Below are positions 26,399-35,680 of a DNA stretch of 64,000 bases, in pieces. Location: NCBI RefSeq assembly GCF_004116405.1, contig NZ_SDIC01000001.1, forward strand, positions 434,001-498,000, in the 5' to 3' direction. How positions within the stretch are numbered: the stretch's first letter is position 1; every line of letters starts with the position of its first letter. Made by a program: the position numbers and the translations under genes. The notes under the pieces were generated by a model. That model worked only from the letters and a program-made list of their open reading frames with translations, was not told where the DNA came from and searched no databases. The DNA is from Halegenticoccus tardaugens (GTDB lineage Archaea > Halobacteriota > Halobacteria > Halobacteriales > Haloferacaceae).

Positions 26399-27358
26399 AT
26401 GCACACCGCAGCGCGGGTGACGCTCGCGCGTCTGCCGTCCGGCGTTCCGATCGAGACGACCGTTCACCGGTACGAGGGCGACGAACCGGGGCCGACGCTG
26501 TACGTTCAGGCCGCCCAACACGGCCGGGAGGTAAACGGCACCGAGGCGCTCAGGCGGCTGCACGGGCGGCTGGACCGCGACGCTCTCGCCGGAACGCTCG
26601 TCGCCGTCCCGGTCGCCGACCCGCTCACGTTCGACCGCGTCTCCTACACTACCCCCGAGTCGCTCGACTCCGTCAACCCGAACATGAACCGCGCGTGGCC
26701 GGGCGACCGCGACGGGACGCTCCACGAGCGCATGGCCGCGCGGCTCTGGGAGTACGTCGAGGGGGCGGACGCGGTCGTCGACCTTCACACCGGCAGCCCG
26801 GAGATGCTCACGCACGCCGTCTACCTCCGCGGCGACGACCGCTCCCGGGCGCTCGCGGAGGCGTTCGGGACGGACCTCCTGCTCGCCGAGGCCGCCGGCG
26901 ACGACGCCGACGCCGAGTGGTCGGAGCGGAACTTCGGCGGCAAGTTCCGCGTCGCCGCGACCCGCGAGGGGATCCCCGCGGTCACGCCCGAACTCGCGCA
27001 CAACAAACAGCTCGTCGAACCGGCCATCGAGGCCGGCGTTCGCGGGACGATCAACGTCCTGCGACACCTCGGGATGCTCCCCGGCGAACCCGAAACCCCG
27101 CCGAGACGAACGGTCGCCCGGAACCACCTCGGACGCGTCACCGCGGCCGACTCGGGTCTCTTCGTCGCGAGCGACGACGCCGAACTCGGTCGCGAGGTCG
27201 AAGCCGGCGACCGCCTCGGCCGCGTCTACGACCCGGCGACGTACGAAGTGCTACAGGAGGTCGAGGCTGACCGCGAGGGAATCCTCTACTCGGTGGCGCG
27301 CGAGGCGACGGTGACGGCGGGGCGGACGCTCGTCGGAGTGGCGGAGCGACTGGAGTAG
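26399..27358 (+). CDS. Succinylglutamate desuccinylase/aspartoacylase-family metallopeptidase-like protein
   Basis: A 319-residue zinc carboxypeptidase-fold amidohydrolase. The zinc ligands are seen in AAQHGREVNGTEAL (His and Glu) and VVDLHTGSPE (His), with NMNRAWPGD as the substrate Arg/Asn box and TPELAHNKQ carrying the catalytic Glu. The C-terminal 90 residues form a beta-rich, lipoyl-like domain (GLFVASDDAELGREVEAGDRLG region). This is the AstE/AspA family; the actual amide substrate cannot be told. Confidence 0.9.
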   Translation: MHTAARVTLARLPSGVPIETTVHRYEGDEPGPTLYVQAAQHGREVNGTEALRRLHGRLDRDALAGTLVAVPVADPLTFDRVSYTTPESLDSVNPNMNRAWPGDRDGTLHERMAARLWEYVEGADAVVDLHTGSPEMLTHAVYLRGDDRSRALAEAFGTDLLLAEAAGDDADAEWSERNFGGKFRVAATREGIPAVTPELAHNKQLVEPAIEAGVRGTINVLRHLGMLPGEPETPPRRTVARNHLGRVTAADSGLFVASDDAELGREVEAGDRLGRVYDPATYEVLQEVEADREGILYSVAREATVTAGRTLVGVAERLE

Positions 27359-27484
27359 AAACGCCGTGGGCCGCGTCGATTCGAAACAGGTGACGTTCGG
27401 TGGTCGGTTCCCGTGCGTTCCGTGCGGCAGAGCGCGTCGGCACGTTGGCCGATCGACCACGTCCGGTCGATCGCGCCCGGTCGA

Positions 27485-27856
27485 TCACGCCGCCCGACCG
27501 GCGGCCGCTTTGCCGCGCCGCCGTCCGACGTACGCGTTGTACGCGCCGAGCGCAGCTATGGCGACGCCGACGACGACGCTGCTCCAGAACATGCCCGTAC
27601 CCGTCGCCGTTTCGAAGACGAACGGGGAGGCGAGCAGCCACAGCCCCAACAGCGCGGTGAGCGCCGCGCCGCCGGTGACCAGCCGCTCCGCCTCGGTTCG
27701 GCGGTAGAAGTCGTATCCCGCGACGAGGGCGACGAGCGCGCCGACGACAACGGCGCTCCACGTCATCGCCTGGCCGGCGCCGTACGCGAACGGCGAGGCG
27801 ATCGCCCACAGGCCGAGCAGTGCTGCCGCTGCCGTGGTCCACTTGGTACCGTTCAT
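27485..27856 (-). CDS. SPW-repeat membrane protein
   Basis: A 123-residue protein with four transmembrane helices arranged as two SPW-type repeats. Each repeat has a helix ending in the SPF box (LGLWAIASPFAYG; LGLWLLASPFVFE) followed by a second helix (WSAVVVGALVALVAGYDFY; WSSVVVGVAIAALGAYNAY). Basic residues after helix 4 (RRRGK) suggest a cytoplasmic C-terminus. Function unknown. Confidence 0.9.
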   Translation of the reverse strand: MNGTKWTTAAAALLGLWAIASPFAYGAGQAMTWSAVVVGALVALVAGYDFYRRTEAERLVTGGAALTALLGLWLLASPFVFETATGTGMFWSSVVVGVAIAALGAYNAYVGRRRGKAAAGRAA

Positions 27857-27914
27857 TTATTTCACTCCCCCAGTCTAGGTAGGCGCCGAACCTACTTTAA
27901 CGTGAACGGAGGGG

Positions 27915-28163
27915 TCACCCGCGCCGTAAGCTCTCTTCGATTCGAGCGATGCGAAAGAGGGCCAGGTGGTGCCGCGTGACGACCGCGGCGAAGGCGAACA
28001 TCCCGGTCGCGAACGCTCCCGGAAACCACAGCGACGCGCCGTGAACGAAACTGATCGCGAGGAGTGCGACCGCGGTGAGCGGCGGGAGGATCGAGTAAAT
28101 ACCGGTGCGGATCGGATGCGCCGTCGCCATCTCGACGACCCCGGGTCTCGAACGCGTCGCCAT
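27915..28163 (-). CDS. Small two-helix membrane protein
   Basis: An 82-residue protein with two predicted membrane helices (ILPPLTAVALLAISFVHG and FATGMFAFAAVVTRHHLALF) and a basic C-terminus. ATG 28163 is preferred over a GTG three codons upstream. No family recognised. It lies upstream of the SPW-repeat gene on the same strand, 58 bases away, and may be co-transcribed. Confidence 0.78.
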   Translation of the reverse strand: MATRSRPGVVEMATAHPIRTGIYSILPPLTAVALLAISFVHGASLWFPGAFATGMFAFAAVVTRHHLALFRIARIEESLRRG

Positions 28164-28218
28164 CTGATTCACCCATCGCGGCCTGCGCGTTCACCCTTTC
28201 GGTTCGCGCCGGCCGGGT

Positions 28219-29286
28219 TCAGAACGCGCGCAGCTCTTCGAGCGCCGCCTCCGCGCTCCCGTCGTCGATGGCGTCGCGCGCCACCGCCAGCCCCGCTTCG
28301 AGGGTCTCCGCGTCCTCGCGGGCGTAGATTCGGAACGCGGCGTTGAGCGCGACGGCGTCGGCGAAGCGGTCCTCGCGCTCGCCCGAGAGCACCTCCTCCG
28401 TGATCCGGGCGGACGCGCCGGCCACGTCGCCGCGGGGCACTTCGAGGTCCTCGCTCTGGAAGTCCATGCCGTAGCTCGGCGTCTCGATCTCGTAGTCGGT
28501 GAAGTCCCCGTCGGTCCACTCCGCGACTTTCGTGTAGCCGGGGCGGATGTCGTCGTACCCCTCCATCCCCTGGAACATGATGACGCGGCGGAGGTCGTGG
28601 TGCGCCGAGCGCTCGAACGTATCGGTCACCTTCTTCGCGAACGCGAGGTGGTAGAAGGAGCCGAGGTGAACGTCGGCGCTCGCGGGGTTCGCGAGCGTCT
28701 CGATCGTGTTGACGAACGTCCGCACGCCCATCCGGTCCCGCCGGTCCAGGAGGTCGTGAACGGCGGGGTTGAACGCCGGCTGGTAGTAGAAGCCGAAGCC
28801 CGTCTCGTCGACCATCGCGGCGCTGTCGCGCGGGGCGAGTTCCGTCGCCACGCCGAGTTCGTCGAGGACGTGCTTGTAAGCGCACGCCTTCTGCGTCGGC
28901 ACGCGGTCGCCGCTGTGGACGACGACGGGCGTCCCGGCCGCGGCGGCGACGACGCCCGCCCCGACGCCGAGAAGGGCCGTCCTGAGCTTTCCGTCGTAGT
29001 TCGCCCCACAGTCGACCGGATCCGCCCTCGGCTCGGCGACGTCGACCGTCTCGCACATGACGTCGGTGTAGGCCGCGAGCTCCTCCGGGTTGTTGCGCTT
29101 CCAGCGGTTGGCGAGCCAGAACGCCCCGAGCGTCGTCGGGTCCGGGTCGCCGGCGAGGATGCGCCGCATCGCCTCCGTCGCCTGCTCGTAGCTCATGTCG
29201 TCGGCCGACTTCGGGCCGGAGCCGCACACCTCGGTCATGAGGCGCTTGAGCGGCCAGTCGCCGAACTCGTCCGTCTCGTCTGACAT
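28219..29286 (-). CDS. TrpD2-like protein (anthranilate phosphoribosyltransferase fold)
   Basis: A 355-residue protein with the fold of anthranilate phosphoribosyltransferase but without its PRPP-binding GTGGD loop; the equivalent place reads DCGANYDGKLRTALL. It has the helical N-terminal domain (EQATEAMRRILAGDPDPTTLGAFWLANRWK) and VVVHSGDRVPTQK. This is the TrpD2/YbiB group, whose bacterial members bind nucleic acid and lack phosphoribosyltransferase activity. The true trpD lies at 42522-43577. Confidence 0.87.
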   Translation of the reverse strand: MSDETDEFGDWPLKRLMTEVCGSGPKSADDMSYEQATEAMRRILAGDPDPTTLGAFWLANRWKRNNPEELAAYTDVMCETVDVAEPRADPVDCGANYDGKLRTALLGVGAGVVAAAAGTPVVVHSGDRVPTQKACAYKHVLDELGVATELAPRDSAAMVDETGFGFYYQPAFNPAVHDLLDRRDRMGVRTFVNTIETLANPASADVHLGSFYHLAFAKKVTDTFERSAHHDLRRVIMFQGMEGYDDIRPGYTKVAEWTDGDFTDYEIETPSYGMDFQSEDLEVPRGDVAGASARITEEVLSGEREDRFADAVALNAAFRIYAREDAETLEAGLAVARDAIDDGSAEAALEELRAF

Positions 29287-29469
29287 GGTGGCGTCTTGGG
29301 ACGGATCGGGCAAAAGCGTCCCGTTTGGGCGATCGGACCTGTCTCGACTTCGAAATCACCGCGTCCGAATCCCGCGACGCTCGACGACCGGACCGCGTCC
29401 GATCGCGCGGTCTCCGTCACCTCGACCGGGGCCACCGCGATTATGCCGCTGGCCGTCCCTCGTACGGCC

Positions 29470-30072
29470 ATGTCGATCGCCGAGCAGACCCAACAGCGGG
29501 TGGACGGCCTGCGAGAACGGCTCCACGAGGAGTACGGCGACTGTCCGCTCGTCGAGGAGACCGCGACCGTGCCGCTCACGCGGTTCGAGCGCATGGCCGG
29601 CGTCGCGCCGGGCGGCCTGCTCGACGGGGGCGCGGCGTTCGTCACCGACGACGAGGGTCGGATCCTGCTCCTTCGGGCGGGGGACCGACCGGACGTCTGG
29701 ACCGTCCCCGGCGGGAACCGCGAGCGCGACCTCCCCGAAGGGGGCACAGCGGCGATCGAGGGCGACGGGTCGCTCGAAGAACTCGCCGTCGAGGAGGTCC
29801 GCGATCGGACGGGCGTCGACTGCGAGATAACCGGCCTCCGGTTCCTTCGTCGGACGCAGTTCGTCCCCGACGAGAAGGACGACGAGCGCACGCTCTACGT
29901 CCTCGACGCCTTCTTCGACGCCTCGGCCGACGCCCGCGAGGGCGACCGGCCGGACGAGGAGGGCAAAGAGACCGAAGAGGTCGGTGGCGACGACGTGCTC
30001 GAAGTCCGCTGGTTCGACGAGCCGCCGAAGACCGTCGACCCGCTCGTCGAGGAACACGCCGAGACCTGGTAG
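29470..30072 (+). CDS. Nudix-fold protein with degenerate Nudix box
   Basis: A 200-residue protein. Residues about 58-110 (GGAAFVTDDEGRILLLRAGDRPDVWTVPGG) are the entry to a Nudix domain, but the Nudix box itself departs from G-x5-E-x7-R-E-U-x-E-E-x-G-U: the end reads VEEVRDRTGV, with Asp-Arg where the metal-binding Glu pair should be. An N-terminal helical part (1-45) precedes it. Hydrolase activity is therefore doubtful. ATG 29470 lies 29 bases after a TATA-like TTAT; an upstream in-frame start gives non-typical residues. Confidence 0.82.
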   Translation: MSIAEQTQQRVDGLRERLHEEYGDCPLVEETATVPLTRFERMAGVAPGGLLDGGAAFVTDDEGRILLLRAGDRPDVWTVPGGNRERDLPEGGTAAIEGDGSLEELAVEEVRDRTGVDCEITGLRFLRRTQFVPDEKDDERTLYVLDAFFDASADAREGDRPDEEGKETEEVGGDDVLEVRWFDEPPKTVDPLVEEHAETW

Positions 30073-30110
30073 CGCCCGCTCCTCGACCGATCTCGGCGCT
30101 CGCTCGGTCT

Positions 30111-30800
30111 CTATCTCGTCGCCCGTTTCCACGCCTTCAGATCGAGCACGGTGCCGTTCAACTCCGCCGGCTCGACCTCGGTCGCCGCCCAGACGAACAT
30201 GGGCGCGACGTCCGCCGGGTCGCGTCCCGCGCCGCCGGTGAGTCGCGTCGCGACGAGACCCGGGTCGACGACGCCGACCGGCTGGTCGAGGTCGGCCGCG
30301 AAGCCGCGGGCGAGCGCCTCCGCGCCGGCCTTCGCGACCGCGTAGGAGCCCATCCCCGCCTTCGACTCGCGGGCGACCGACCCCGAGGGGACCACCACCC
30401 GCGCGTCGGGCGCGAGGTGCGGGACGGCCTCCTTCACCGCCGCGAAGACGCCCCGCACGTCGGTCCGGAGCGTGTCGTCGAAGCCGGCGTAGGACTCCTC
30501 GTGGAGGGGCATCTCGCCGGGGTCGCCGTGGATCGTCGCGGCGCAGGGGACGAGCGCGCTGATCCCCCCGTCGACGCGGGCGGCTTGCTCCATCAGCCGC
30601 TCCATGTCGTACTCGTCTCGCACGTCGGCGCGGTGACCCGACGCGTTCCCTCCGTCGGCCTCGATGTCGGCGACGACCGCCTCCAGCGCGTCCTCGTCGC
30701 GGGCGCAGCAGACGACGTGTGCGCCCTCGGCTGCGAACGCGCGGGCGACGTGCTCGCCGATGCCGCGGCTCGCGCCGGTGACGACCGTGGTTCCGTCCAT
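30111..30800 (-). CDS. Short-chain dehydrogenase/reductase
   Basis: A 229-residue classical SDR oxidoreductase: cofactor motif VTGASRGIGEHVA (8-20), Asp in RADVRDEYD, Ser in VPSGSVAR and the catalytic YAVAK. The C-terminal part is short, and the NNAG motif reads PCAAT. The Rossmann fold and active site appear intact, but the substrate is unknown. It is transcribed away from the carotenoid operon across a 112-base divergent promoter region. Confidence 0.92.
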   Translation of the reverse strand: MDGTTVVTGASRGIGEHVARAFAAEGAHVVCCARDEDALEAVVADIEADGGNASGHRADVRDEYDMERLMEQAARVDGGISALVPCAATIHGDPGEMPLHEESYAGFDDTLRTDVRGVFAAVKEAVPHLAPDARVVVPSGSVARESKAGMGSYAVAKAGAEALARGFAADLDQPVGVVDPGLVATRLTGGAGRDPADVAPMFVWAATEVEPAELNGTVLDLKAWKRATR

Positions 30801-30881
30801 GCCCGGAGTAGGGACGTTACGGACCTAAAGGTGCGCACGACGTCGTCGCCGAGGCCGTGCGGGCGACGCCGCAGTCAGTCG

Positions 30882-30887
30882 TTTTAT
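30882..30887 (+). promoter_or_regulatory. TATA-like box for the crtI-lyeJ-cruF operon
   Basis: TTTTAT, ending 25 bases before the crtI ATG at 30913, at the distance typical of leaderless haloarchaeal transcripts. Confidence 0.55.
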
Positions 30888-30912
30888 GCTTCGGACGCTC
30901 CTATCAACGACC

Positions 30913-32505
30913 ATGAATTCACCCTCCGACGTGGGCGTCGACGCCGGCGCCGACGGCAGGGAACGCTTCGGATCCGGTCTCGCCGGGGACGACGACCGAC
31001 TCCGCGCGTCGCTCCGCGTCCTCGACGGCGCGTCGGTCGTCGTGATCGGCGGCGGGTTCGGCGGCCTCTCGACCGCCTGTTACCTCGCCGACGCGGGCGC
31101 GGACGTAACCCTGCTGGAGAAGAACGACCAGCTCGGGGGACGCGCCGGCCGACTCGAACGCGACGGCTTCCGCTTCGACATGGGACCCTCGTGGTACCTG
31201 ATGCCCGACGTGTTCGAGGACTTCTTCGGCTACTTCGGCAGGAAGCCCGCCGACTACTACGACCTCACTCGGCTCGACCCGCACTACCGCATCTTCTTCA
31301 AGGACGGCGACCGGGTTGATCTCGTCCCCGACCTGGCGGCGAACAGGGAGCTCTTCGAGTCGTACGAACCAGGCGCGGGCGAGGCGTTCGATCGGTACCT
31401 CGACGCGTCGAAGCGCAACTACGAGGTCGGTATGGAGCACTTCGTCTACGAGGACCGCCCGCGCCTGCGCGACTACGTCGACCTCGACGTGCTCCGAAAC
31501 GCCCGAGGACTGTCGCTCGTCGGGTCGATGCAGGGGCACGTCGAGGACTACTTCGACCACCCGAAGCTCCAGCAGATCGTGCAGTACACCCTCGTCTTCC
31601 TCGGAGGCGCGCCGACCAACACCCCCGCGCTCTACAACCTGATGAGCCACGTCGACTTCAACCTCGGCGTCTACTACCCCGAGGGCGGGATCGGTGCCGT
31701 CGTCGACGGCATGGCCGAACTCGGCGGGGAACTCGGCGTCGACTTCCGGGTGAACCACCCGGCGACCGAGATCCGGGGCAAGCGCGGCGCGTTCGTCGTC
31801 CGAACCGAACCGGGCGGGGAGTTTCCCGCGGACCTCGTCGTCTCCGACGCGGACTACGCGCACACGGAGCGCGACCTCCTGCCGCCCGAAAAGCGGCAGT
31901 ACGACGACGACTACTGGGAGTCGCGCACCTACGCGCCCTCCGCGTTCCTGCTGTACCTCGGCGTCGAGGGCGACGTGGACCCGCTCGCACACCACACGCT
32001 CGTCCTCCCGACCGAGTGGGACGACCACTTCGAGACGATCTTCGACGACCCGCGGTGGCCCGACGACCCCGCGTACTACCTCTGTGTCCCCTCGCAGACC
32101 GACGACGCCGTCGCCCCGGCGGGCCACAGCAACCTGTTCGTGCTCGTTCCAATCGCACCCGGCCTCGACGACTCGCCGGAGCGGCGCGAGTCGTTCCGCG
32201 ACCGCGTGCTCGCGGACGTCGCCGAACACACCGGCGTCAACCTCCGCGATCGGATCGTCTTCGAGGAGTCCTTCTGCGTCTCCGACTTCGCCGACCGGTA
32301 CAACAGCGAGCGCGGATCGGCGCTCGGGCTCGCGCACACCCTGAGACAGACCGCCCTGTTCCGGCCGCCGCGCGCCTCGAAGACGGCGCCGGGCCTGTAC
32401 TTCACCGGATCGTACACGACGCCCGGCATCGGCGTCCCCATGTGTCTCATCAGCGGCCGCCTGACCGCCGAGGCGATGGGCGAGCGCGAACGAACGGCGA
32501 GATGA
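30913..32505 (+). CDS. crtI: Phytoene desaturase / carotenoid 3,4-desaturase type (CrtI family)
   Basis: FAD-dependent carotene desaturase of 530 residues. The dinucleotide-binding motif VVVIGGGFGGLSTACYLADAG is at about 41-63, followed by EKNDQLGGRAG, and the family's C-terminal GLYFTGSYTTPGIGVPM is near 500-515. The first 35 residues are an acidic extension. In haloarchaea CrtI-type enzymes introduce the double bonds of lycopene and of the bacterioruberin precursors; as first gene of a crtI-lyeJ-cruF operon this copy could be the desaturase (CrtD-type) acting with LyeJ. The last codon overlaps the lyeJ start (ATGA). Confidence 0.94.
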   Translation: MNSPSDVGVDAGADGRERFGSGLAGDDDRLRASLRVLDGASVVVIGGGFGGLSTACYLADAGADVTLLEKNDQLGGRAGRLERDGFRFDMGPSWYLMPDVFEDFFGYFGRKPADYYDLTRLDPHYRIFFKDGDRVDLVPDLAANRELFESYEPGAGEAFDRYLDASKRNYEVGMEHFVYEDRPRLRDYVDLDVLRNARGLSLVGSMQGHVEDYFDHPKLQQIVQYTLVFLGGAPTNTPALYNLMSHVDFNLGVYYPEGGIGAVVDGMAELGGELGVDFRVNHPATEIRGKRGAFVVRTEPGGEFPADLVVSDADYAHTERDLLPPEKRQYDDDYWESRTYAPSAFLLYLGVEGDVDPLAHHTLVLPTEWDDHFETIFDDPRWPDDPAYYLCVPSQTDDAVAPAGHSNLFVLVPIAPGLDDSPERRESFRDRVLADVAEHTGVNLRDRIVFEESFCVSDFADRYNSERGSALGLAHTLRQTALFRPPRASKTAPGLYFTGSYTTPGIGVPMCLISGRLTAEAMGERERTAR

Positions 32506-33335
32506 CGCGCCTCGGTTATCTCCTCGCGCTCTCGCGGCCGCGCTTTTGGCTCTACCTCGCCGGGCCGGTGCTCGTAGGCGTCGCGTTCGGGGCCGGCTCG
32601 GTCCCGGCGCTCTTCGACCCCGCCGCGCTCGCGCTGTTCGGCTACTTCCTCCTCCCGGCGAACGTGCTCCTGTACGGCGTAAACGACGTGTTCGACGCCG
32701 ACGTGGACGCCGAGAATCCGAAGAAATCGGGGCGGGAGGTTCGCTACGAGGGCGACTCGACCGTCCCCCTCGCCGTCGTCGCGAGCGGGGCGCTTGGCCT
32801 CGCGGTGTTCGCCGTCGTCCCGCTCGTCGCGTGGCCGTGGCTCGTCGGCTTCTTCCTCCTCGCCGTCGAGTACAGCGCCCCGCCCCTCCGCTTCAAGACC
32901 ACGCCGTTTCTCGACTCGCTGTCGAACGGGCTGTACGTCCTTCCCGGCGCGGCCGCGTACGCGGCGGTCGCGGGAACCCACCCACCGGCGCTCGCCGTCG
33001 CCGGCGGTTGGCTCTGGACGATGGGGATGCACACGTTCTCCGCGATCCCGGACGTCGAACCGGATCGGGAGGCCGGCGTCCGGACGACCGCGACGGTCCT
33101 CGGAGAGTCGCGCACCTACGCCTACTGCGCCGGGTGCTGGTTGTTCGCCGCAGTCGCATTCGGCCTGTTCGACCCCCGTCTCGGCGCGCTGTTCTCCGTG
33201 TACCCGATCTTCGTCCTCGTTCTCGCCCGCGCCGACGTCGACGTATCGCGGGCGTACTGGTGGTTTCCGGCGGTGAACACCGCGGTCGGCGCGCTCTTCA
33301 CGCTCGGCGGCCTCTGGAGGCTCGTCCATGGCTGA
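32502..33335 (+). CDS. lyeJ: Lycopene elongase/hydratase (UbiA-type prenyltransferase)
   Basis: Membrane prenyltransferase of 277 residues that adds C5 units from dimethylallyl diphosphate to lycopene ends on the way to C50 carotenoids. The first Asp-rich motif is NDVFDADVDAEN and the second DVEPDREAGVRTT; about eight hydrophobic helices cover the rest. It sits between crtI (ATGA overlap) and cruF (8-base overlap), the usual haloarchaeal bacterioruberin order. Confidence 0.95.
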   Translation: MTRLGYLLALSRPRFWLYLAGPVLVGVAFGAGSVPALFDPAALALFGYFLLPANVLLYGVNDVFDADVDAENPKKSGREVRYEGDSTVPLAVVASGALGLAVFAVVPLVAWPWLVGFFLLAVEYSAPPLRFKTTPFLDSLSNGLYVLPGAAAYAAVAGTHPPALAVAGGWLWTMGMHTFSAIPDVEPDREAGVRTTATVLGESRTYAYCAGCWLFAAVAFGLFDPRLGALFSVYPIFVLVLARADVDVSRAYWWFPAVNTAVGALFTLGGLWRLVHG

Positions 33336-34206
33336 CGGCGCGGAGACCGACGCCGCTCCGGCGTGGCTGCCGACGACCAGACGCGAGGCCGAGGCGCGAC
33401 TCGACCGGCTCGTCCGCGAGAACCGCTTCACCATCGCCGTGTTCTTCCCGCTGAACGGCGCGGTGTTGCTCGTCGCGAGCGCGGAGGGGTGGCTCCCCGA
33501 CCCGCTCGCGTTCAACCCGCTTCTCGTCCTGTTCGGGACGTTCGTGATGCGCTCGCCGCTGCTCGTCGGCGTCGCGCCGCTCGTCGACCGCCGGGCCGCG
33601 GCCGGCGTGCTCGCTCTCGCCGCGTACTCCTACGCGGTCGAGTACGTCGGCGTCGAGACCGGCTTCCCGTACGGCGACTTCTACTACGGCGTCGATCTCG
33701 GACCGACGGCCGCTGGCGTACCGATCGGTCTGCCGCTGTTTTTCCTCCCCCTCGTGATGAACGCCTACCTCCTCTGTCTCCTGCTCCTCGGCCCGCGGGC
33801 CGAGCGGACCGCCGTCCGCCTCGGCGTTGTCGTCGCGGCGGTGCTCGCCATGGACGTCGTGCTCGACCCCGGGGCGGTCGCGCTCGGCTTCTGGGCGTAC
33901 CCCGGGGGCGGCGCGTTCTACGGCGTTCCGCTCTCGAACTACGCCGGCTGGGTGCTGAGCGCGACGGTCGCGGTCGTCACCCTCGACGGCACGTTCGACC
34001 GGCGCGGGCTGCTCGACCGCCTCGACGACTGCGAGTTCGCGCTCGACGATCTCGTGAGCTTCGTCATCCTCTGGGGGGCGATAAACGCCTGGTTCGGCAA
34101 CTGGCTCCCCGTCGCCGTCGCGGCGCTCTTCGGCCTCGGGCTGCTCGGAACCGATCGGTTCGACTCGCGGTTGTTTCGCCCGCCGACGGGGCGATTCGGG
34201 GGGTGA
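33328..34206 (+). CDS. cruF: Bisanhydrobacterioruberin hydratase
   Basis: Membrane hydratase (C50 carotenoid 2'',3''-hydratase) of 292 residues, adding water to the ends of bisanhydrobacterioruberin to complete bacterioruberin. About seven hydrophobic segments are seen, with family-like charged motifs between them (EYVGVETGFPYGDFYYG, LDPGAVALGFWAYPGGGAFYGVP, SNYAGW). It is last of the crtI-lyeJ-cruF operon; its stop faces that of crtB 46 bases away. Confidence 0.94.
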   Translation: MADGAETDAAPAWLPTTRREAEARLDRLVRENRFTIAVFFPLNGAVLLVASAEGWLPDPLAFNPLLVLFGTFVMRSPLLVGVAPLVDRRAAAGVLALAAYSYAVEYVGVETGFPYGDFYYGVDLGPTAAGVPIGLPLFFLPLVMNAYLLCLLLLGPRAERTAVRLGVVVAAVLAMDVVLDPGAVALGFWAYPGGGAFYGVPLSNYAGWVLSATVAVVTLDGTFDRRGLLDRLDDCEFALDDLVSFVILWGAINAWFGNWLPVAVAALFGLGLLGTDRFDSRLFRPPTGRFGG

Positions 34207-34252
34207 GAGTCGGAACCGTTCGGGGTGAAGATCGCGACGAAAGGACAGCGGT

Positions 34253-35206
34253 TCAGCGCGCGGGAAGCCGCTCTGCCCGCTCCGCGCCCGGCCGCCGCTT
34301 GCCGTGGTACGTGACGGTGCTCACGCGCCGGAAGACCGCCTCCGGGTCCTTGTTCCACGCCCAGCGCCAGCGCGTCCGGACGAACAGCCGGAGCGTCCGG
34401 AGCCGACCGAGCTGCGGCGTCGCGGAGAGCACGTCGTAGTCGCGCTCGCGGATCAGCCGGTGGTGCTCCGCGTATAACACCGCGGCGAGGAGGACCGCGA
34501 ACTGGCAGTCCGCGGGGAGGTACTTGATGCCGGCGACGCCCCTCTTGTACAGCCCCTCCGTCCGGGCGAGTTCGCTCTGCACGACCGCGGCGAACCGGTC
34601 GTCCATCTCGAACCGCCGGATCTGCGCTTCGGTCACGCCGTGCTCCGCGAGCGTCGTCCCCGGGAGGTAGATCCGGTCGCGCTCGACGACGTCCTCGCGG
34701 ACGTCGCGGAGGAAGTTCGTCATCTGGAACGCCTCGCCGAGCGCGGTAGCGTACGGGAGCGCCTTCTCTGGCTCTTCGGGGTCCATGACGGCCGTCATCA
34801 TCCGTCCGACGGCGGCGGCCGACCCGTCCATGTACGCTTCGAGCTCGTCGTAGGTCTCGTACCGGTCCTTCTCGATGTCCGTCTCCATCGCGTCGACGAA
34901 GACGTTCACGTCCTCCTCGGCGATCCCGTGCCGCTCGCGCATCTCGGCGAGCGCGGAGAGCACGGGGTCGGACGCCTCCCGCTCGCCGAGCGCCTCGGCG
35001 CGGAGCCGTTCGAGTTCGGCGCGCTGACGGGCGGGCGTCTCGCGGTTCTCGTTGTCGACGACCTCGTCCGCGATCCGAAAGAACGCGTACAGGACGTACG
35101 TCGCCCTGCGCACCCGCTCGGGTAACAACCGCGTCGCGAAGTGAAACGTCCTGCCCGTCCGCTGCTGGATCGCCTTGCTTTTGGCGATCTGCTCGTTCTT
35201 CACCAT
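34253..35206 (-). CDS. crtB: Phytoene synthase
   Basis: Squalene/phytoene synthase family enzyme of 317 residues joining two geranylgeranyl diphosphates. The two Asp-rich substrate motifs are present: RIADEVVDNEN and NFLRDVREDVVERDR, together with YLPGTTLAEHGV and the C-terminal VLYAEHHRLIRERDYDVL. In this place, converging on the bacterioruberin operon, phytoene synthase is the better call than squalene synthase. It supplies the substrate for CrtI. Confidence 0.94.
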   Translation of the reverse strand: MVKNEQIAKSKAIQQRTGRTFHFATRLLPERVRRATYVLYAFFRIADEVVDNENRETPARQRAELERLRAEALGEREASDPVLSALAEMRERHGIAEEDVNVFVDAMETDIEKDRYETYDELEAYMDGSAAAVGRMMTAVMDPEEPEKALPYATALGEAFQMTNFLRDVREDVVERDRIYLPGTTLAEHGVTEAQIRRFEMDDRFAAVVQSELARTEGLYKRGVAGIKYLPADCQFAVLLAAVLYAEHHRLIRERDYDVLSATPQLGRLRTLRLFVRTRWRWAWNKDPEAVFRRVSTVTYHGKRRPGAERAERLPAR

Positions 35207-35383
35207 GCGACGAGGGAGGGCCGCGACGTCGTCCGCGATTGATTCCGGCTACGTCGGCTCATTCTGACGGGACTCCCTTAGGATCGGATTGACATAACGC
35301 TTCGTACCCCGACCCCCCGAAACGAACGTCGGGGCGGCCGACCGGGACGGTCGGCGGCGTGCGCGCGCCGCGGGGTCGGGGTG

Positions 35384-35518
35384 TTACCAGAACGTGTCGC
35401 TGCAGTCGTAGACGACGCCGTGCTCCGGACAGACGTACTTGCAGTGGCGGCGCGCCATCGACGCCCCGCAGAGCGGGCACGGACGCCCCCTCGTCTCCTC
35501 GACCCGTTGATCGCTCAT
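35384..35518 (-). CDS. 44-residue zinc-finger micro-protein
   Basis: A tiny protein starting MSDQRVEETRGRPCPLCG. It has CPLCG, then HCKYVCPEHG and a last Cys in YDCSDTFW, enough for one zinc site. Such one-finger micro-proteins are common in haloarchaea and several affect growth or motility; this one was not tied to a studied member. A start at 35518 and stop at 35384-35386 leave 45 codons. It stands alone between crtB and nrdJ. Confidence 0.78.
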   Translation of the reverse strand: MSDQRVEETRGRPCPLCGASMARRHCKYVCPEHGVVYDCSDTFW

Positions 35519-35680
35519 ACGCGAGAGTGACCGGCGAACGGGCATGACTGTTGCCCTCCGTCGTTTCGCGTCCGCACTCGCCGGCCTGCACGGACCGCAC
35601 TTTGTACCCGCCCTACGCCGCGCGCGCCGAACGAAACGAACGAAACGACCCGTCGTCGGTTCGTGGTCAGCCCTGCCGGC

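Noticed and set aside
28219..29286. A second trpD
   Set aside because: The PRPP-binding loop is missing, so it is placed in the TrpD2 group.
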